DNA from: Climacium dendroides
Lineage: Eukaryota; Streptophyta; Bryopsida; Hypnales; Climaciaceae
DNA: 64,000 nt
Reading direction: 5' to 3'
Assembly (NCBI GenBank): GCA_950106755.1
Contig: OX467091.1
Coordinates: 12,541,538-12,605,537 of the forward strand
Shown: piece by piece, positions 11,392 to 22,689 of the stretch
Position numbering within the stretch: position 1 is the stretch's first letter
Layout of the letters: the number at the start of each line of letters is the position of its first letter
The notes under the pieces: model-generated
The model's database searches: none
Told to the model about the DNA's origin: nothing
What the model saw: the letters and a program-made list of their open reading frames with translations, nothing else
Translations under genes and position numbers: made by a program

Positions 11392-12736
11392 GACCTAGGG
11401 TCACAAATAGGTGCCTACAACAAGTTTTTTTTGAGAAATTCATAAGTAATTCAAAAATGTTTCAAAAAATATGGAACCACTTGTGTGACGTTCTGCATCC
11501 ATTTTTCTTTCTCTGGAAAATGATCCAGAAATATTTCTATTCATGAAGACCTTCAAAAAAGGGGGACCAGTCGGTAAATGGTCACTTTAAGGCCATACTA
11601 CCTTATACTATATGTACATCTCCAAAATTAGTTCTGTACCTATGTGGAAAAAAATACTTTTAGAACCAAACTTTGTTCCTTGATGACTTTTGCATATAGT
11701 ATCCAAATGCCATGTTCTCTGGTGCATTGGAAACTCTTTTCACTAGCCAACAAGAACATGTGAAAATTTAACCAGTCTGATAATAGAAAATAGGCTCACT
11801 AGCAAAAAGTGGCGTTTTTGGGTGTGCCTACCTTACCATACAACTTTGAGATCTAAGTACTTTGGAGAAGCTAATTGTCAATTCTCATATTTTTCAAGAG
11901 ATGGAAAAGTATGAGAGAAGTCATTTGTAAAATTGAATTAAAGAGATTCTGATTACAATTGGATTTTCTGACATAAAAACATGAAATTGTAACATGATGC
12001 GCAAAAAAATCCATCAAGTTAAACGCGGGTTTCTTCTAGTGATGGATGATTCTACCCTAACCTATAAACAATGCTAGGTAATTCTACCTTAACCTATAAA
12101 CAACGCTGCAACCATTTTCTGGTCAATGAATGATAGAGAATCTTTGAGTGTAGGACAAAAATGCAACTATTTATCCTCAACATTTTGCATGAAAAGAGGA
12201 GGTCTTCTATAGTAGTTTGTCTTCCAATGAGTAATTTTGCATTTTTTTAAGCCAACAATTTACACAGTATCTAAATAGACAATTTCCACAATGACTAGCT
12301 TGTCGTTTAAGGGTTAAGGTGTGATCCCCTATAAACGACCAAAGAAGCAATTGTGGACATGATGTGGAGTATAGTAGGACAAATGAAATATTTCCAAGTG
12401 CATAGAGATAAAAAAATGAGGGGGATTGCCAAAATTTGGTAATATTATTGCTTGAATTGAAATTACTATGAATTTTGGGGGGCAAAAGTTGGTATGGACC
12501 TATGTCCAATGTGTAGACTATTCCAAAACCGCTCATTTAAGAGACTCTTTCTTGTTCACTCTAGCACTCCAAACCAAGTAGACATGTCATGAAAAGAATG
12601 GAGGAATTGATGTTCGAAAATCAAGAACTCATGTTTGGAAATTAGTCCCAACCTTTGTTGCATTTTGACCACTCTATTGATTGCCAATGGAATGTTGGTT
12701 GGTGATGGGTGGCTCTACCTTAGATACTTTGGAGAA
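11392..12736. repeat. AT-rich repeat mosaic
   Basis: There is no gene. The segment at about 12130-12330 is a diverged copy of the repeat at 20070-20390; both contain TGCAACTATT, ...TTTGCATTTTTT and GGGTTAAG in order. A ~35-bp tandem duplication (CCTTAACCTATAAACAA) lies at 12055-12110. The sequence near 11868-11900 matches the empty target site of the element at 12745-13304. Confidence 0.6.
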
Positions 12737-12744
12737 GCTATTTG

Positions 12745-13304
12745 CTCGGGGGGTGCACTCCCCCTTTTTTGATTTTAGTGTGCGAACAAAACTTTGGACC
12801 CCTATATACATTTTGAATTTTAAATAAAATTAAATGAAAAAATATGAATAGATTTTTTTACTTTGAAATTTTTATGTTTTGAATTATTGATATTTTTATT
12901 TGTTAATAATAATTAGTTACAAATTTTTGAAGTAAAAAGATACACCGTAGAACTAAAAAACAACTTTCACATCCCTATATTGTATAAGAAAAAATTGTCT
13001 AAAAGATGAACAAAAAATTCCTAAAAATAACTCTTTATTGAAAGCTCATTTTGAATTGAATATTGATGCAATGGTCATCTAAATGTGTTCTCTAAAAATA
13101 TTTGAGTTAAAAAACATGTCATTTTAGTGCATTTTTAACCTCTTCTAGAAATCATTCCATATTTTATTTGAGTTTGAAATTTTGGGAGTAGAATCCTATG
13201 GTCATTAGTAAATAATTCTCAAAATTTGAAGTTAAAATTATAGTTTATTAGAAACCACTTGTTCACATGTGGTTTGTTGTAGTAGAACTAAGTGCACCCC
13301 CAGA
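12745..13304. mobile_element. MITE-like DNA element with 8-9 bp target duplication (hAT- or Mutator-like)
   Basis: The left end reads CTCGGGGGGTGCACT. The right end, read inward, is CTGGGGGTGCACTT. The element is flanked by GCTATTTG at 12737-12744 and 13305-13312, or 9 bp if the preceding A is counted. A related repeat at 11868-11900 reads ACTTTGGAGAAGCTAATTGT and continues TCAATTCTCA, matching the joined flanks without the element, so it acts as an empty site. No ORF is present. An 8-9 bp duplication fits hAT or Mutator superfamilies. Confidence 0.8.
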
Positions 13305-13312
13305 GCTATTTG

Positions 13313-15425
13313 TCAACTTCCAAGTGCATTGCCATTATGATAGAAGGTTAGTAAGATTGTGGTAATGGGTGGATTACTAACACAAATGGGAGAATTCCCT
13401 AGGTGGTGGAATTGGATGGATGGTAGGAATGGGTAGCGTCCACCTCATAGCTTCACCTAAAACAGCTACTTTTGGAACTTCTTTTTAATCAAGTAGGAGC
13501 AAATCGAACCTTTTTTTCAAATCAACAACAAGGGCAGCTATTGTCTGTTTCAAAACACCCCAACTCCGCCATTCCTTTCCTACTCTACCATTAAAAAGTA
13601 GTGTAGGCAACATTATTGTTATTCCTATTGTATTCCTCCACATAGACTTTTCTTGGGTAAGGCAACCTCATTGTTAACGCAACCTAATTTCACTATTCTA
13701 GAAGACCGACAAGAATGGCAAACCCCTCAAAATCAAAGATTCTTCCCCAATAGGGAAAGTCGTAGGATAGGCCCCCTTTTAGAATAAATTCTGGCATCTC
13801 AGTGGGAGTGTCAAGTTTCCCTTCCTACTTGTCTGATAAGAATTCCACGTCAGCAGCCCACTTTCTGTACACTGGCCGGAGACCAAATAAAAAGGAATCA
13901 CTGACCCTGCCAGGGATTTTTTCTTCTTCTTTCATTTAATCTGTGCATCCCTCCTAGAGAGCTTTCTATGGTGAAGGTACCCATAAGGTAGGAGCACCCA
14001 TAACCGTCAAAATAAGCAATTCAGTAATGTTAAAAGCAACTTTTTTCTAGAAAAAAATATCTTTGCAATATTAGCAACTGAAAATCATGAAATTTCAAAA
14101 AGAAAAAAAGAATTTTTGGACAAGGCATCTAATTTCTATGAATTTTTAAAGTAGAACTCACTAGGGCACCCTATACCACACTCTAGTAAATCTACCTTGA
14201 TTCTTATAACAAAATCTAAAAAATTCAGAGTTTATCAATCAAAATTAAGAATGGGTGATAGTTTCAAGGTACTCTTGGAGGCAATTTAAGGGCACTCTAC
14301 TTGCCAATTATGGGTACAGTAACGGTTATGGATGTTGTTACCTTAATTGATCAAATAAGCAATTCTGTAAGGTAGTCGGTCCATAAGGCAAGCATCTAAG
14401 GACTAAAACTGAATTTTGGGCAGGTGAAACTTTTCAAAATATTTTTCAGGAAATTTTCATTGAAAGGAAAGAGGAATTGGCATTTAATCCAAGTTGTTTC
14501 ATATTTTTTTGGATCATTTTTGAATTAGTTATGAATTTTCAAATGAGATGTGGGATAGGTCCCTATTTATGTCCCTAGGGCTTCCATGAACTATTTACTT
14601 GCAACTTTTTGAAGATAAATGGGAAAGCAAAGAGTATGACTGGCTCTTGTCATTAACAATGCTTTCTTTCTTTCCATTCATTTAAGGACTACAAAGGTCC
14701 ATTTAAGAACCACTTCATATCCATTCACAACCACCTGTATGGGCAATTCTTAATACCTGCTCATATTTCGAGCCTCCTACCTTACATGGTATGGAGTGTT
14801 GCAAGGGAAAGCAAATATTTTTAGAGGTGCATTGATGGAAATGACTGGGATTGCAAAAAATTGGTAATTTTCTTGACTGAACGAAAATTACTATGAATTT
14901 TGGAAGGCAAAAAGTGTTGTCAGCCCGTAGACAATCACTAGACTCTTCTAATTCCAATCTTAGCCAAACTACTTTCTTGTTCACTACTTCCTCCTTTCTT
15001 GCTCACTACTTTGGGACATGTCTCATGACCTTGTTAGTTGGAACACTTTCCAAGGCTTGGTTGAAAATCGAACCTAGCCTTGGTGGGAAATAGAGCACCC
15101 TACAGGTTGTATATAGGTACCTGATTGGAAATGGGCACCTCTACTATAATGGTACCAAGAATGCGATGAGGGTACGCACTGTCCAAAAGATCTCACCATA
15201 ATTAACAAACCAAGCAAACTGAACCTTATTTAAGGTAGTAAGGTAATAGGTCCAAAAATTGCCCACCTAAGAGTTGAAACTAAATTTTGGGGAGGTGAAG
15301 CTTCTTGAAATAGTTTTTAATAAGGGCAAATGGAATTGGCATCTAACCCAAGTTGTTTCAGATTTTTTGGAGCTTTGTGGAATTAGTTATGAAATTTTGA
15401 AGTTGAAATGACATAGGGCTCTAAA
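13313..15425. other. AT-rich repeat-derived DNA, no gene seen
   Basis: Motifs such as AAGGTAGGAGCACCCATAAC and ATTACTATGAATTTTGG recur from neighbouring repeats. Examples are 12465-12480 versus 14886-14902. The stretch 13840-13960 is less AT-rich but has no ORF. I see nothing coding. Confidence 0.5.
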
Positions 15426-15545
15426 ATTGCCTACATCCTAAAATATACATTGTTTGTACATTCTTAAAGGCTATGAAAATGCAACATGTATACATAGTGT
15501 ACAATTGAGGACATGGGTGATTTGAGAGCATGTGCAATTTGAGAG
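15426..15545. repeat. Short hairpin repeat (copy 2, diverged)
   Basis: ATATACATTGTTTGTACATT and ATGTATACATAGTGTACAAT form imperfect inverted arms around a short loop. They are followed by TGAGGACATGGGTGATTTGAG, resembling the sequence after copy 1 at 5441-5512. This supports one dispersed hairpin family. Confidence 0.6.
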
Positions 15546-15599
15546 CTTGTTACCTTATAGATAGACTAGTGTGTTTTGTGTTGTTGCCATAGTATGTTA

Positions 15600-16048
15600 C
15601 AAAATAAAAAGTAGAAATAATTATTTAATTTATAAAAACTTTGAAATTCAATATTTTATTATTGTGAATTGGAATACCACGAAACAAAGTTTGTGCACCT
15701 TGTAGAGAGTTTTCTAATGGTACCATAAATGCAACCGGGGATGCATGGTCCAAAAGACCTCACTATAACAAACAAAACAAAACAACCTTGTTTAAGGTAT
15801 GGGCTAGTAAGCCATGTGCCATTGCTACAACCAAATTAAAATAGAAGTAATTTTTGATTTTTTAATTCATGAGAACTTTGAAATTGAATATTTTTTCTTG
15901 TGTGAGTCAAAATGTCACGAAACAAAGCCCATGCACCCCATCTCAAGAGAGCTTTCCAACGATACCAAGAATGCAACTAAGGACGTATGGTCTAGAAGGT
16001 CTCGCTATAACAAACAAACAAACTAATTTATGGTATAGATTAGATAGT
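15600..16048. repeat. Dispersed ~220-bp repeat, two adjacent copies
   Basis: Copies at about 15600-15810 and 15834-16048 share, in order, AACTTTGAAATT, CACGAAACAAAG, GCACC, GGTACCA(T/G)AA or ATACCAAGAATGC, and CT(A/C)GCTATAACAAACAAA-type segments. A partial copy precedes them (about 15160-15240), and a further copy forms the right end of the window (63805-64000). It is non-coding here. The family is unidentified. Confidence 0.75.
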
Positions 16049-16049
16049 G

Positions 16050-16470
16050 AAGAGTGATGCAATTGTTTATAGCTATAGAAATGGATAAAACATGCAAAAT
16101 GTAGATGAATCTAAATTAATTTCATCCAAAAAAGAGTGATATTGTTCTTAAAATGTGCAAGAAATCAATGATTTAATCAAGTGAAAATAGTGAGAATATA
16201 TTGTCAAATATTCCTTCAAATTTTTATTTATTGCTTTTAAGCAAAACGTTGCTCAAAAAAATAGTATTACATTCATTGTTTTAGAACAAGAGAAAAAGGA
16301 AAACAAATGCTTTCATATTTGCTCAATTTCATGGTATGCTACAAGAGGAGGTTGTGATTAATGACATCGGGAGTACTTTAATTTGTTTCTTCCTCACACT
16401 GAACAACTAAGGATTTTCAAGACAAGGAGGGAGGGTTGTTTGGCAGGTGCGTCGCATCTTATCTCTCTTC
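16050..16470. other. AT-rich spacer
   Basis: I see no ORF, RNA gene or clear repeat. The last ~40 bp contains ATCTCTCTTCAAGAGAT, a small palindrome at the edge of the tandem array. Confidence 0.5.
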
Positions 16471-17155
16471 AAGAGATAGTAAAAGAAAATTTTCAAATAA
16501 AAATAGGAAATAAAAATAAAAATTTAGTCAAGTCAAAAAAAGTAAAAAAATGATTTAGATAATCAAATTTATTTTTAAAAATAACAAGAGATAGTACAAT
16601 AAAAATTTCAAATAAAAATAGGAAATAAAAATAAAAATTTAGTCAAGTCAAAAAAAGTAAAAAATGATTTAGATAATCAAATTTATTTTTAAAAATAACA
16701 AGAGATAGTAAAAGAAAAATTTCAAATAAAAATAGGAAATAAAAATAAATTTTAGTCAAGTCCAAAAAAGTAAAAAATGATTTAGATAATCAAATTTATT
16801 TTTAAAAAATAACAAGAGATAGTAAAAGAAAAATTTCAAATAAAAATAGAAAATAAAAATAAAAATTTAGTCAAGTCAAAAAAAGTAAAAAATGATTTAG
16901 ATAATCAAATTTATTTTTAAAAATAACAAGAGATAGTAAAAGAAAATTTCAAATAAAAATAGGAAATAAAAATAAAAATTTAGTCAAGTCAAAAAAAGTA
17001 AAAAATGATTTAGATAATCAAATTTATTTTTAAAAATAACAAGAGATAGTAAAAGAAAAATTTCAAATAAAAATAGGAAATAAAAATAAAAATTTAGTCA
17101 AGTCAAAAAAAGTAAAAAATGATTTAGATAATCAAATTTATTTTAAAAAATAAAA
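16471..17155. repeat. Tandem array, six copies of a ~114-bp AT-rich unit
   Basis: Units start with AAGAGATAGTA at 16471, 16586, 16700, 16814, 16928 and 17041 (spacing 113-115 bp). They are nearly identical, which implies recent expansion or homogenisation. The unit is over 80% A+T by eye and non-coding. It sits about 0.9 kb upstream of the WUN1-like gene. Confidence 0.95.
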
Positions 17156-17855
17156 AGATTTAAAAAATAATTTTAGGCCTTGTAGAGAATTTTGGTGATC
17201 AAATACCAATATAAATATAGAAGAACCCCTAAAGAGGTTCACCTCTAGTTTAATTCCATTTTTGAAAAATAAAAAAGTGAAACATTTTCTTCAATAGTAT
17301 ATTGAGTTGAACTACATGATCATACGCTTCGTCCTTTCCTTTTCTTTCAGGATTAAGGGGTGTAGAGTAGGAATTTGTTTTAGCGATTTTTTGTTGAAAA
17401 GCAATTCATTTTCTTGAAAAGGAATATTTGACTAGAGATTCTTCCTTTTTAGTGGATGAAATTGCTAAATTGCTATTAAGTCTTGGGACAAGGTCGCTCA
17501 ATTTAGGATGAATGTATATTTTATTGAATGAATAAATAGATTTTCATTCATACATTGTAGGTTTCATCCATTTCCGTGGATGTAAATAGCTTTGTCACTC
17601 CAGGGGCGCTTTCTACCGCCTGGAATAAATGAAACAAAACAAAAAAACCTTTGGTGTAGAACCTTGTGAATATTGATACCCGCAACTGATACCCGTCCAG
17701 TACCCCTCCAGCCCACCAACTGTGCTGCTGGCGGCGCTGCTGGCCGCCTTCCACCGTGCCACCACCGCGCTTTTCGACCTACCAGGTCCCACCACGGTCA
17801 TGCGTTACCGCGTAACTACCGAAAAGTGCAGCTGACGAGGTACCTTCCGGCGGTT
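17156..17855. other. Upstream region of the WUN1-like gene
   Basis: AT-rich up to about 17660, then rising in GC (17680-17830), consistent with a proximal promoter. No ORF is supported. Confidence 0.4.
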
Positions 17856-17857
17856 TC

Positions 17858-17869
17858 CTTATTATAAGA
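17858..17869 (+). promoter_or_regulatory. Candidate TATA box of the WUN1-like gene
   Basis: CCTTATTATAAGAGG lies just upstream of a GC-rich leader and about 210 bp upstream of the first plausible codon. This would place transcription start near 17890. It is a positional inference only. Confidence 0.35.
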
Positions 17870-18069
17870 GGTTTCGCGAGAGCGTCGTTTGGACACTCCG
17901 AGACCCTCTCGTTCTTGGCTGATCTTTGCGCGCTCAGCGTTTGCAATTCAATTTGCGCAGATTTTGTTCTTCCGTGTCACAATTTTGCGGTTTCCGAGGT
18001 TTTCTTTGGTCGGTTTGAGTTCCGTTCCCTTTTAGGGTTTGGGCGCTCGCAATTTGCGTTTGGGAAAAG

Positions 18070-18570
18070 CTGGCAGAAAGTGAAGAGGAGAGCGGAGGAG
18101 CTCTGGAGCATGCCAACGAGGGGCTGGTTCGACAGCTATACTCCGCGCTAGCATCGGGCGATGCAGCGAAGGTGGGCGAGTTAGTGGACGAGGATCTGGA
18201 GTGGTGGTTCTATGGCCCCCGGAGCGAGCAGCACATGATGCGCTTGCTCACTGGTGTTACTTCGTGTGACACCTTTGCGTTCCAGCGCCCGCACATTCGG
18301 AGCATTGGCAACAGGGTTTTCGTGGAAGGGGAGGCGCCCTCCTCGTCGTCTCGCAAAAAGACGTTCTGGGTGCACATATGGACGCTCAAGGATAAGCGTA
18401 TCACGCAGCTGCGCGAGTACTTCAACACCGCGATTCTGGTGACGGATTTGAAGCCGACCACACCCACGCCGCACGAGGTCCAGCATCACCCGTGCGTGCC
18501 CTTGTGGCAGAACCACCTCTGGAAGTCTAAGGAAGGACGGGAGCTTCCGGGGCTGATTTTGGCTATCTGA
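18070..18570 (+). CDS. Wound-induced protein 1 (WUN1)-like, SnoaL/NTF2-fold protein
   Basis: The frame ending at TGA 18568-18570 encodes a recognisable WUN1-type protein: DLEWWFYGPRSEQHMMRLLT near the start, then FWVHIWTLKDKRITQLREYF, and CVPLWQNHLWKSKEGRELPG before the end. These are hallmark segments of plant WUN1/SAG20-like proteins, a SnoaL-like NTF2 fold linked to wounding and senescence. No catalytic function is established for the family. The homologous N-terminus (LVRQLYSALASGDAAKVGEL) has no in-frame ATG upstream; the frame is closed by TGA near 18020. The first in-frame ATG (18235) would remove the conserved N-terminus. I therefore place the start at CTG 18070 in a good context (AAGCTGG), giving 166 aa. 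An unseen 5' exon is the alternative. No introns are seen. The start is uncertain, the family assignment is not. Confidence 0.85.
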   Translation: MAESEEESGGALEHANEGLVRQLYSALASGDAAKVGELVDEDLEWWFYGPRSEQHMMRLLTGVTSCDTFAFQRPHIRSIGNRVFVEGEAPSSSSRKKTFWVHIWTLKDKRITQLREYFNTAILVTDLKPTTPTPHEVQHHPCVPLWQNHLWKSKEGRELPGLILAI

Positions 18571-20068
18571 GCACGGCTACCTGAAGCAATTCCGGGGTGG
18601 ATTGCAACGTTAAGATGTAGCTCCTCATGGCAGATCCGGGTTAGCCGCTGACTGCGGATGGTCTCGGTATCCATACCATAAATAACTGGACTGAGGATTA
18701 CGACGTCATAGTTTTGGTTTTGGCTTGATTTAGGGTTCCACACCTTGGTTAATAGTGGATATATACTTAGCGTTGATAGCTATGGTTTCTGTTTTCGTTA
18801 GTAGTGGATGTTCTAAGTATATATCTATAGGATCTGTTTTCGGCTTTATGATGTTGTTTAAGCGGAATTGTAATGAATTATATGTGTGTCAACTCGCGGT
18901 CGTCCTTCTTGTTGCTTTTTGTTCAACTTTGGCAATTCGACTTAGTCTTCCTGTTAATTGGACGGTATTCTCTTTTCCTTGCACTTACCGGAAATATCTG
19001 CCTTCAAAGGTACGGTCCTCCCTTCTGCGAAGGTACGATCCTTTTCCTCTGGAGGTATTTCTGTCTTCTTCTCCTTCTATTTCGCAAATTCAACTGATTG
19101 TTCTTCTGTGGAGAAGCTATTTCTGATTGCAACTGACGATTCATATTGAGCATGTTGTGAATCTTGTGATGATCGGAGGTTTCGCTTCTTTCAGGTGCTT
19201 TTTTTCTTCATCCTGATGTGTGTCGATTATTGTGTCCATACAATATTCTCTGAAAAGTTCAGTGACACAGTCGTTATTCTTCTTTTTGATGCTTGAAGCC
19301 ATGATTACTTGCCACGCGGATAACATGTTGTGTGTACTCCAAATTGTGGAAGTTGTGTGGGAATGTTGGATATCAGGATTCCGTCGAACATTCCACCGCA
19401 GAACGGACGTGTGTCAGACTCCTGAGGCACTGTGGCACTGTCCCGCTAGTACGACTCTTGTGCACAGTAACTACTGTATACATAAGATAATAAGCTTCAA
19501 ACCTTTTTTAACAAGCTTTTGCAAACATGGAAACTATTTTTTAAAGGTCTATTACGTTACATACGCCGGGAATCCTTCAACAAGGCATGGTCGGTCCGGG
19601 TTAGTGGTGCTGAACTCCTGAATTCAGCCACTGCATGATAACTTGAGCAGGTGGTCCAGTACTCATTGACCCAATCTAAGATACTCAGATTACCACGAAC
19701 CTGTGGACTGAGTTCGAAACTTTTCAGTTTACCTCTTAAGGAATATGCTTAAAACCTCCAGAAAATATGCCACTTGTGGCGCTCGGCGTGAACTACAACT
19801 TTGACTGCAGATTGGTTTGCGCTTCCGCCGCTTCTTCTGATAAGTTACAGTAGCTTTAACTGAAGGGTCTAGAAATTGGCGGAGTTCTCGAGATGGAGTA
19901 CTGCTTGAAGCTTTCCATACTGGGAATTGTTTAATGTATTTTCACCTTGTGGGATACCTTCTGCAGCTTCCCAGCAGATTGGGTGACTTTCTGCCCAACT
20001 ATTAAATAAGATGCTTAAAACAGTTAAATAAGATTAACCCTTAAAAAGGACGCCTGCGGCCGTTTTTT
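18571..20068. other. 3' flank of the WUN1-like gene, no further gene seen
   Basis: Moderate GC for about 700 bp is compatible with a 3' UTR, then lower. Short open frames occur on both strands but none has a recognisable domain or splice structure. GTGGAT...CTGTTTTCG recurs at 18765-18840 as a small duplication. Confidence 0.45.
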
Positions 20069-20069
20069 T

Positions 20070-20460
20070 GGCCCATGAATGACAGAAGCCCTTCTACATT
20101 GGAATGGAAAGACGTGCAACTATTCATCCTTCTACATTGGGAAGAAGTGCAACTATTCATCCTTCTACATTGGGAAGAAGTGCAACTATTCTTCCTTGGA
20201 ATTTTGTGTGAAAAAGGGAGGTTTTAGATAGTCAAACATCTTTTGCATTTTTTGAGACAATGATTCTTAGAGTACAAAAAAGATGATTTCTACATGCTTT
20301 TTGCATTTTTTGAGACAATGATTCTTAGAGTACCAAAAAAGATGATTTCCACAATCACCAGCTTGTTCTCCTTTAAGGGTTAAGATAAAGTATGCAATTT
20401 TGGAAATGTTGTTATAACTTAAGATAAAGTATGCAATTTTGGAAATGTTGTTATAACCTT
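20070..20460. repeat. Repeat copy with internal tandem duplications
   Basis: This is related to 12130-12330. It contains three nested duplications: a 33-bp unit (GTGCAACTATTCATCCTTCT...) starting at 20114, 20147 and 20180; a 58-bp unit (TTTTGCATTTTTTGAGACAA...) at about 20241 and 20299; and a 39-bp unit (AAGATAAAGTATGCAATTTT...) at 20382 and 20421. It is non-coding. Confidence 0.85.
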
Positions 20461-20532
20461 TGTCAAAGGTGGTTGCATTTATCAAAAAATTTGTCTTGAC
20501 CTCTCAACTTTAAACTCTCTACCTCGTGTCTA

Positions 20533-21068
20533 AGGGAAGTTGCATCCAATCCTAAACTCTCTACTTTGTGTCTAAGGGATGTTGCATGTCAAAGACATAT
20601 TTTGTTTGTGAGTAAATGTGCTTTGGAATGGCAAAGCAAAAAAGTTTGCAACAAATGTTTACAATTATTCACATACAAAAAAAAAATGCATTGGAATAGC
20701 AATGCAAAATACTTTGCAACGAATGTTTATAATTATTCATATACCAAAAAGAGATGCAAGATTGTGTGTGTAAGAGAAGTTGCATCCAATCCTAAACTCT
20801 CTACTTTGTGTGTAAGGGATGTTGCGTGTGAAAGACATATTGTGTAAGGGAAGTTGCATCGACAATCATAAACTTTCTACTTTGTGTGGAAAGGATGTTG
20901 TATGTGAAAGACATGTTTTGTTTGTGAGTAAATGTACTTTAGAAACTTTGTAACAAATGTTTACAATTATTCACATACAAAAAAGAAATGCATTGGAATG
21001 GCAATGCAAAAAACTTTGCAATGAATGTTTATAATTATTCATATACAAAAAAGAGATGCAAGATTGTA
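20533..21068. repeat. ~240-290 bp direct duplication
   Basis: Two copies (about 20533-20770 and 20771-21068) both contain GAAGTTGCATCCAATCCTAA, AAATGTTTACAATTATTCAC and AGATGCAAGATTGT. The second copy has an extra internal partial duplication. It is non-coding. Confidence 0.8.
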
Positions 21069-21841
21069 TGGAAGGAATGGAATTTCTATGAATTAGGTAA
21101 TCTTTACATATATAGGTCAAACTAGGTTAGTAATTTTCCCAAAACTTAGGCCCCCTTTTAATTATATATATATTTTTATTGTAGCTACTAGGAAGCTATG
21201 GTAACTTGTCCCTTTTATTGTGAATGTTTGATTATGCATTTGATGACTTCATCTAGTTCATTTTAAGTCTCTTATAAAGTTGATCCCACGTATGAAATCA
21301 AAATTTTCATACTTAATCATTCAGTATAGCAATTAATAAGATTTTAAACATTTGTTAAAGCTTTATAGCAATTGAAAGAGGATTCTAATACTTTAGAATA
21401 TACTTTGTGTGCACTTGAATATTGCATCTTGATGTTAAAGATTGACAAACAAGGAATCATTCCTCTTCTATACAGCATGGACTTTGTTTCATATGTTTGG
21501 ATCTATTGGATGAAAATTGTTGATTTTTAAAGTTTTTATGAATTGGAATATTAAAAAATTACTTTTATTTTTATTTTATTATATTGTTGTGGCAATAATA
21601 TAGGACACGTTAGTATCATTGAAGAAACCACTAACTTTGTGTAATATGAAACATGCCCATTATGCATTGAAGTCATATTTAATTGTCATGACAAACTTGC
21701 CAACACAAGCTCATCATCCAAATTTGTATTGGAATTGTAACTTATTCCTTGTGTCCCACTAAAACCCTCCAAAAACCTTCCTCATGAGGAAATAACTATA
21801 GTTTTAGTCTTTGTAACTCCTACACGGTCATTTAATATAAT

Positions 21842-21999
21842 CCCCTAAATCATTTGCAAAATTTCTAATCTCTAACTAAGGTGACATTTAATACAATCCC
21901 CTAAATCATTTGCAAAATTTCTAATCTCTAACTAAGGTGACATTTAATACAATCCCCTAAATCATTTGCAAAATTTCTAATCTCTAACTAAGGTGACAT
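21842..21999. repeat. Tandem repeat, 56-bp unit, nearly three copies
   Basis: CCCCTAAATCATTTGCAAAA starts at 21842, 21898 and 21954. The units are virtually identical, and the last is truncated at GACATT. Confidence 0.95.
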
Positions 22000-22041
22000 T
22001 GTTCAAGCATCCAAAATCTTTGCGGAAAATATTGAATTTGA

Positions 22042-22310
22042 GCATTGAAAAGCATCGAATTTGAGCATTATTTGTGAATGCTATGAATTTGAGCATTGAA
22101 AAGCATCGAATTTGAGCATTATTTGTGAATGCTATGAATTTGAGCATTGAAAAGCATCGAATTTGAGCATTATTTGTGAATGCTATGAATTTGAGCATTG
22201 AAAAGCATCGAATTTGAGCATTATTTGTGAATGCTATGAATTTGAGCATTGAAAAGCATCGAATTTGAGCATTATTTGTGAATGCTATGAATTTGAGCAT
22301 CATTTGTGAA
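22042..22310. repeat. 51-bp minisatellite, five identical copies plus a partial copy
   Basis: Units beginning GCATTGAAAAGCATCGAATT start at 22042, 22093, 22144, 22195 and 22246, with a partial unit at 22297. Because 51 is a multiple of 3, a minus-strand frame (22396-21977) stays open across the array as repeated MLKFIAFTNNAQIRCFS. I see no other evidence that it is a gene. Confidence 0.95.
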
Positions 22311-22418
22311 TGCTGCCAACTCGTTATTCTTGATGATTTAAAGGTTGGTGGTAGTAATGAGATTGTAGAAATATATGCCCCCAACCTAAATACCACTACA
22401 AGGAAACCTAGCCCCCTT

Positions 22419-22688
22419 CATGAATAAATCTACAAAGCATCCAAGAGGTCATCAAATCCATCATCAATACTTCTCTTTGAAGAAGTAACAAGTACAAGGT
22501 AAGGTAACTCTGCCTATGATAGCCCAAATGGGAGCCATCTCATCACATGCAACCTTTATGAATAAATCTACAAAGCATCCAAGAGGTCATCAAATCCATC
22601 AATACTTCTATTTGAAGAAGTAGCAAGTACAAGGTAAGGTAACTTTGCCTATGATAGCCCAAATGGGAGCCATCTCATCACATGCAAT
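22419..22688. repeat. ~135-bp tandem duplication
   Basis: TGAATAAATCTACAAAGCAT through CATCTCATCACATGCAA occurs at about 22419-22551 and 22558-22688 with only a few differences. Confidence 0.9.
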
Positions 22689-22689
22689 A

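Noticed and set aside
21977..22396. Minus-strand open frame with a repeated 17-residue unit as a repeat protein gene
   Set aside because: The frame is open because the minisatellite period is a multiple of three. No flanking coding signal or promoter is visible.
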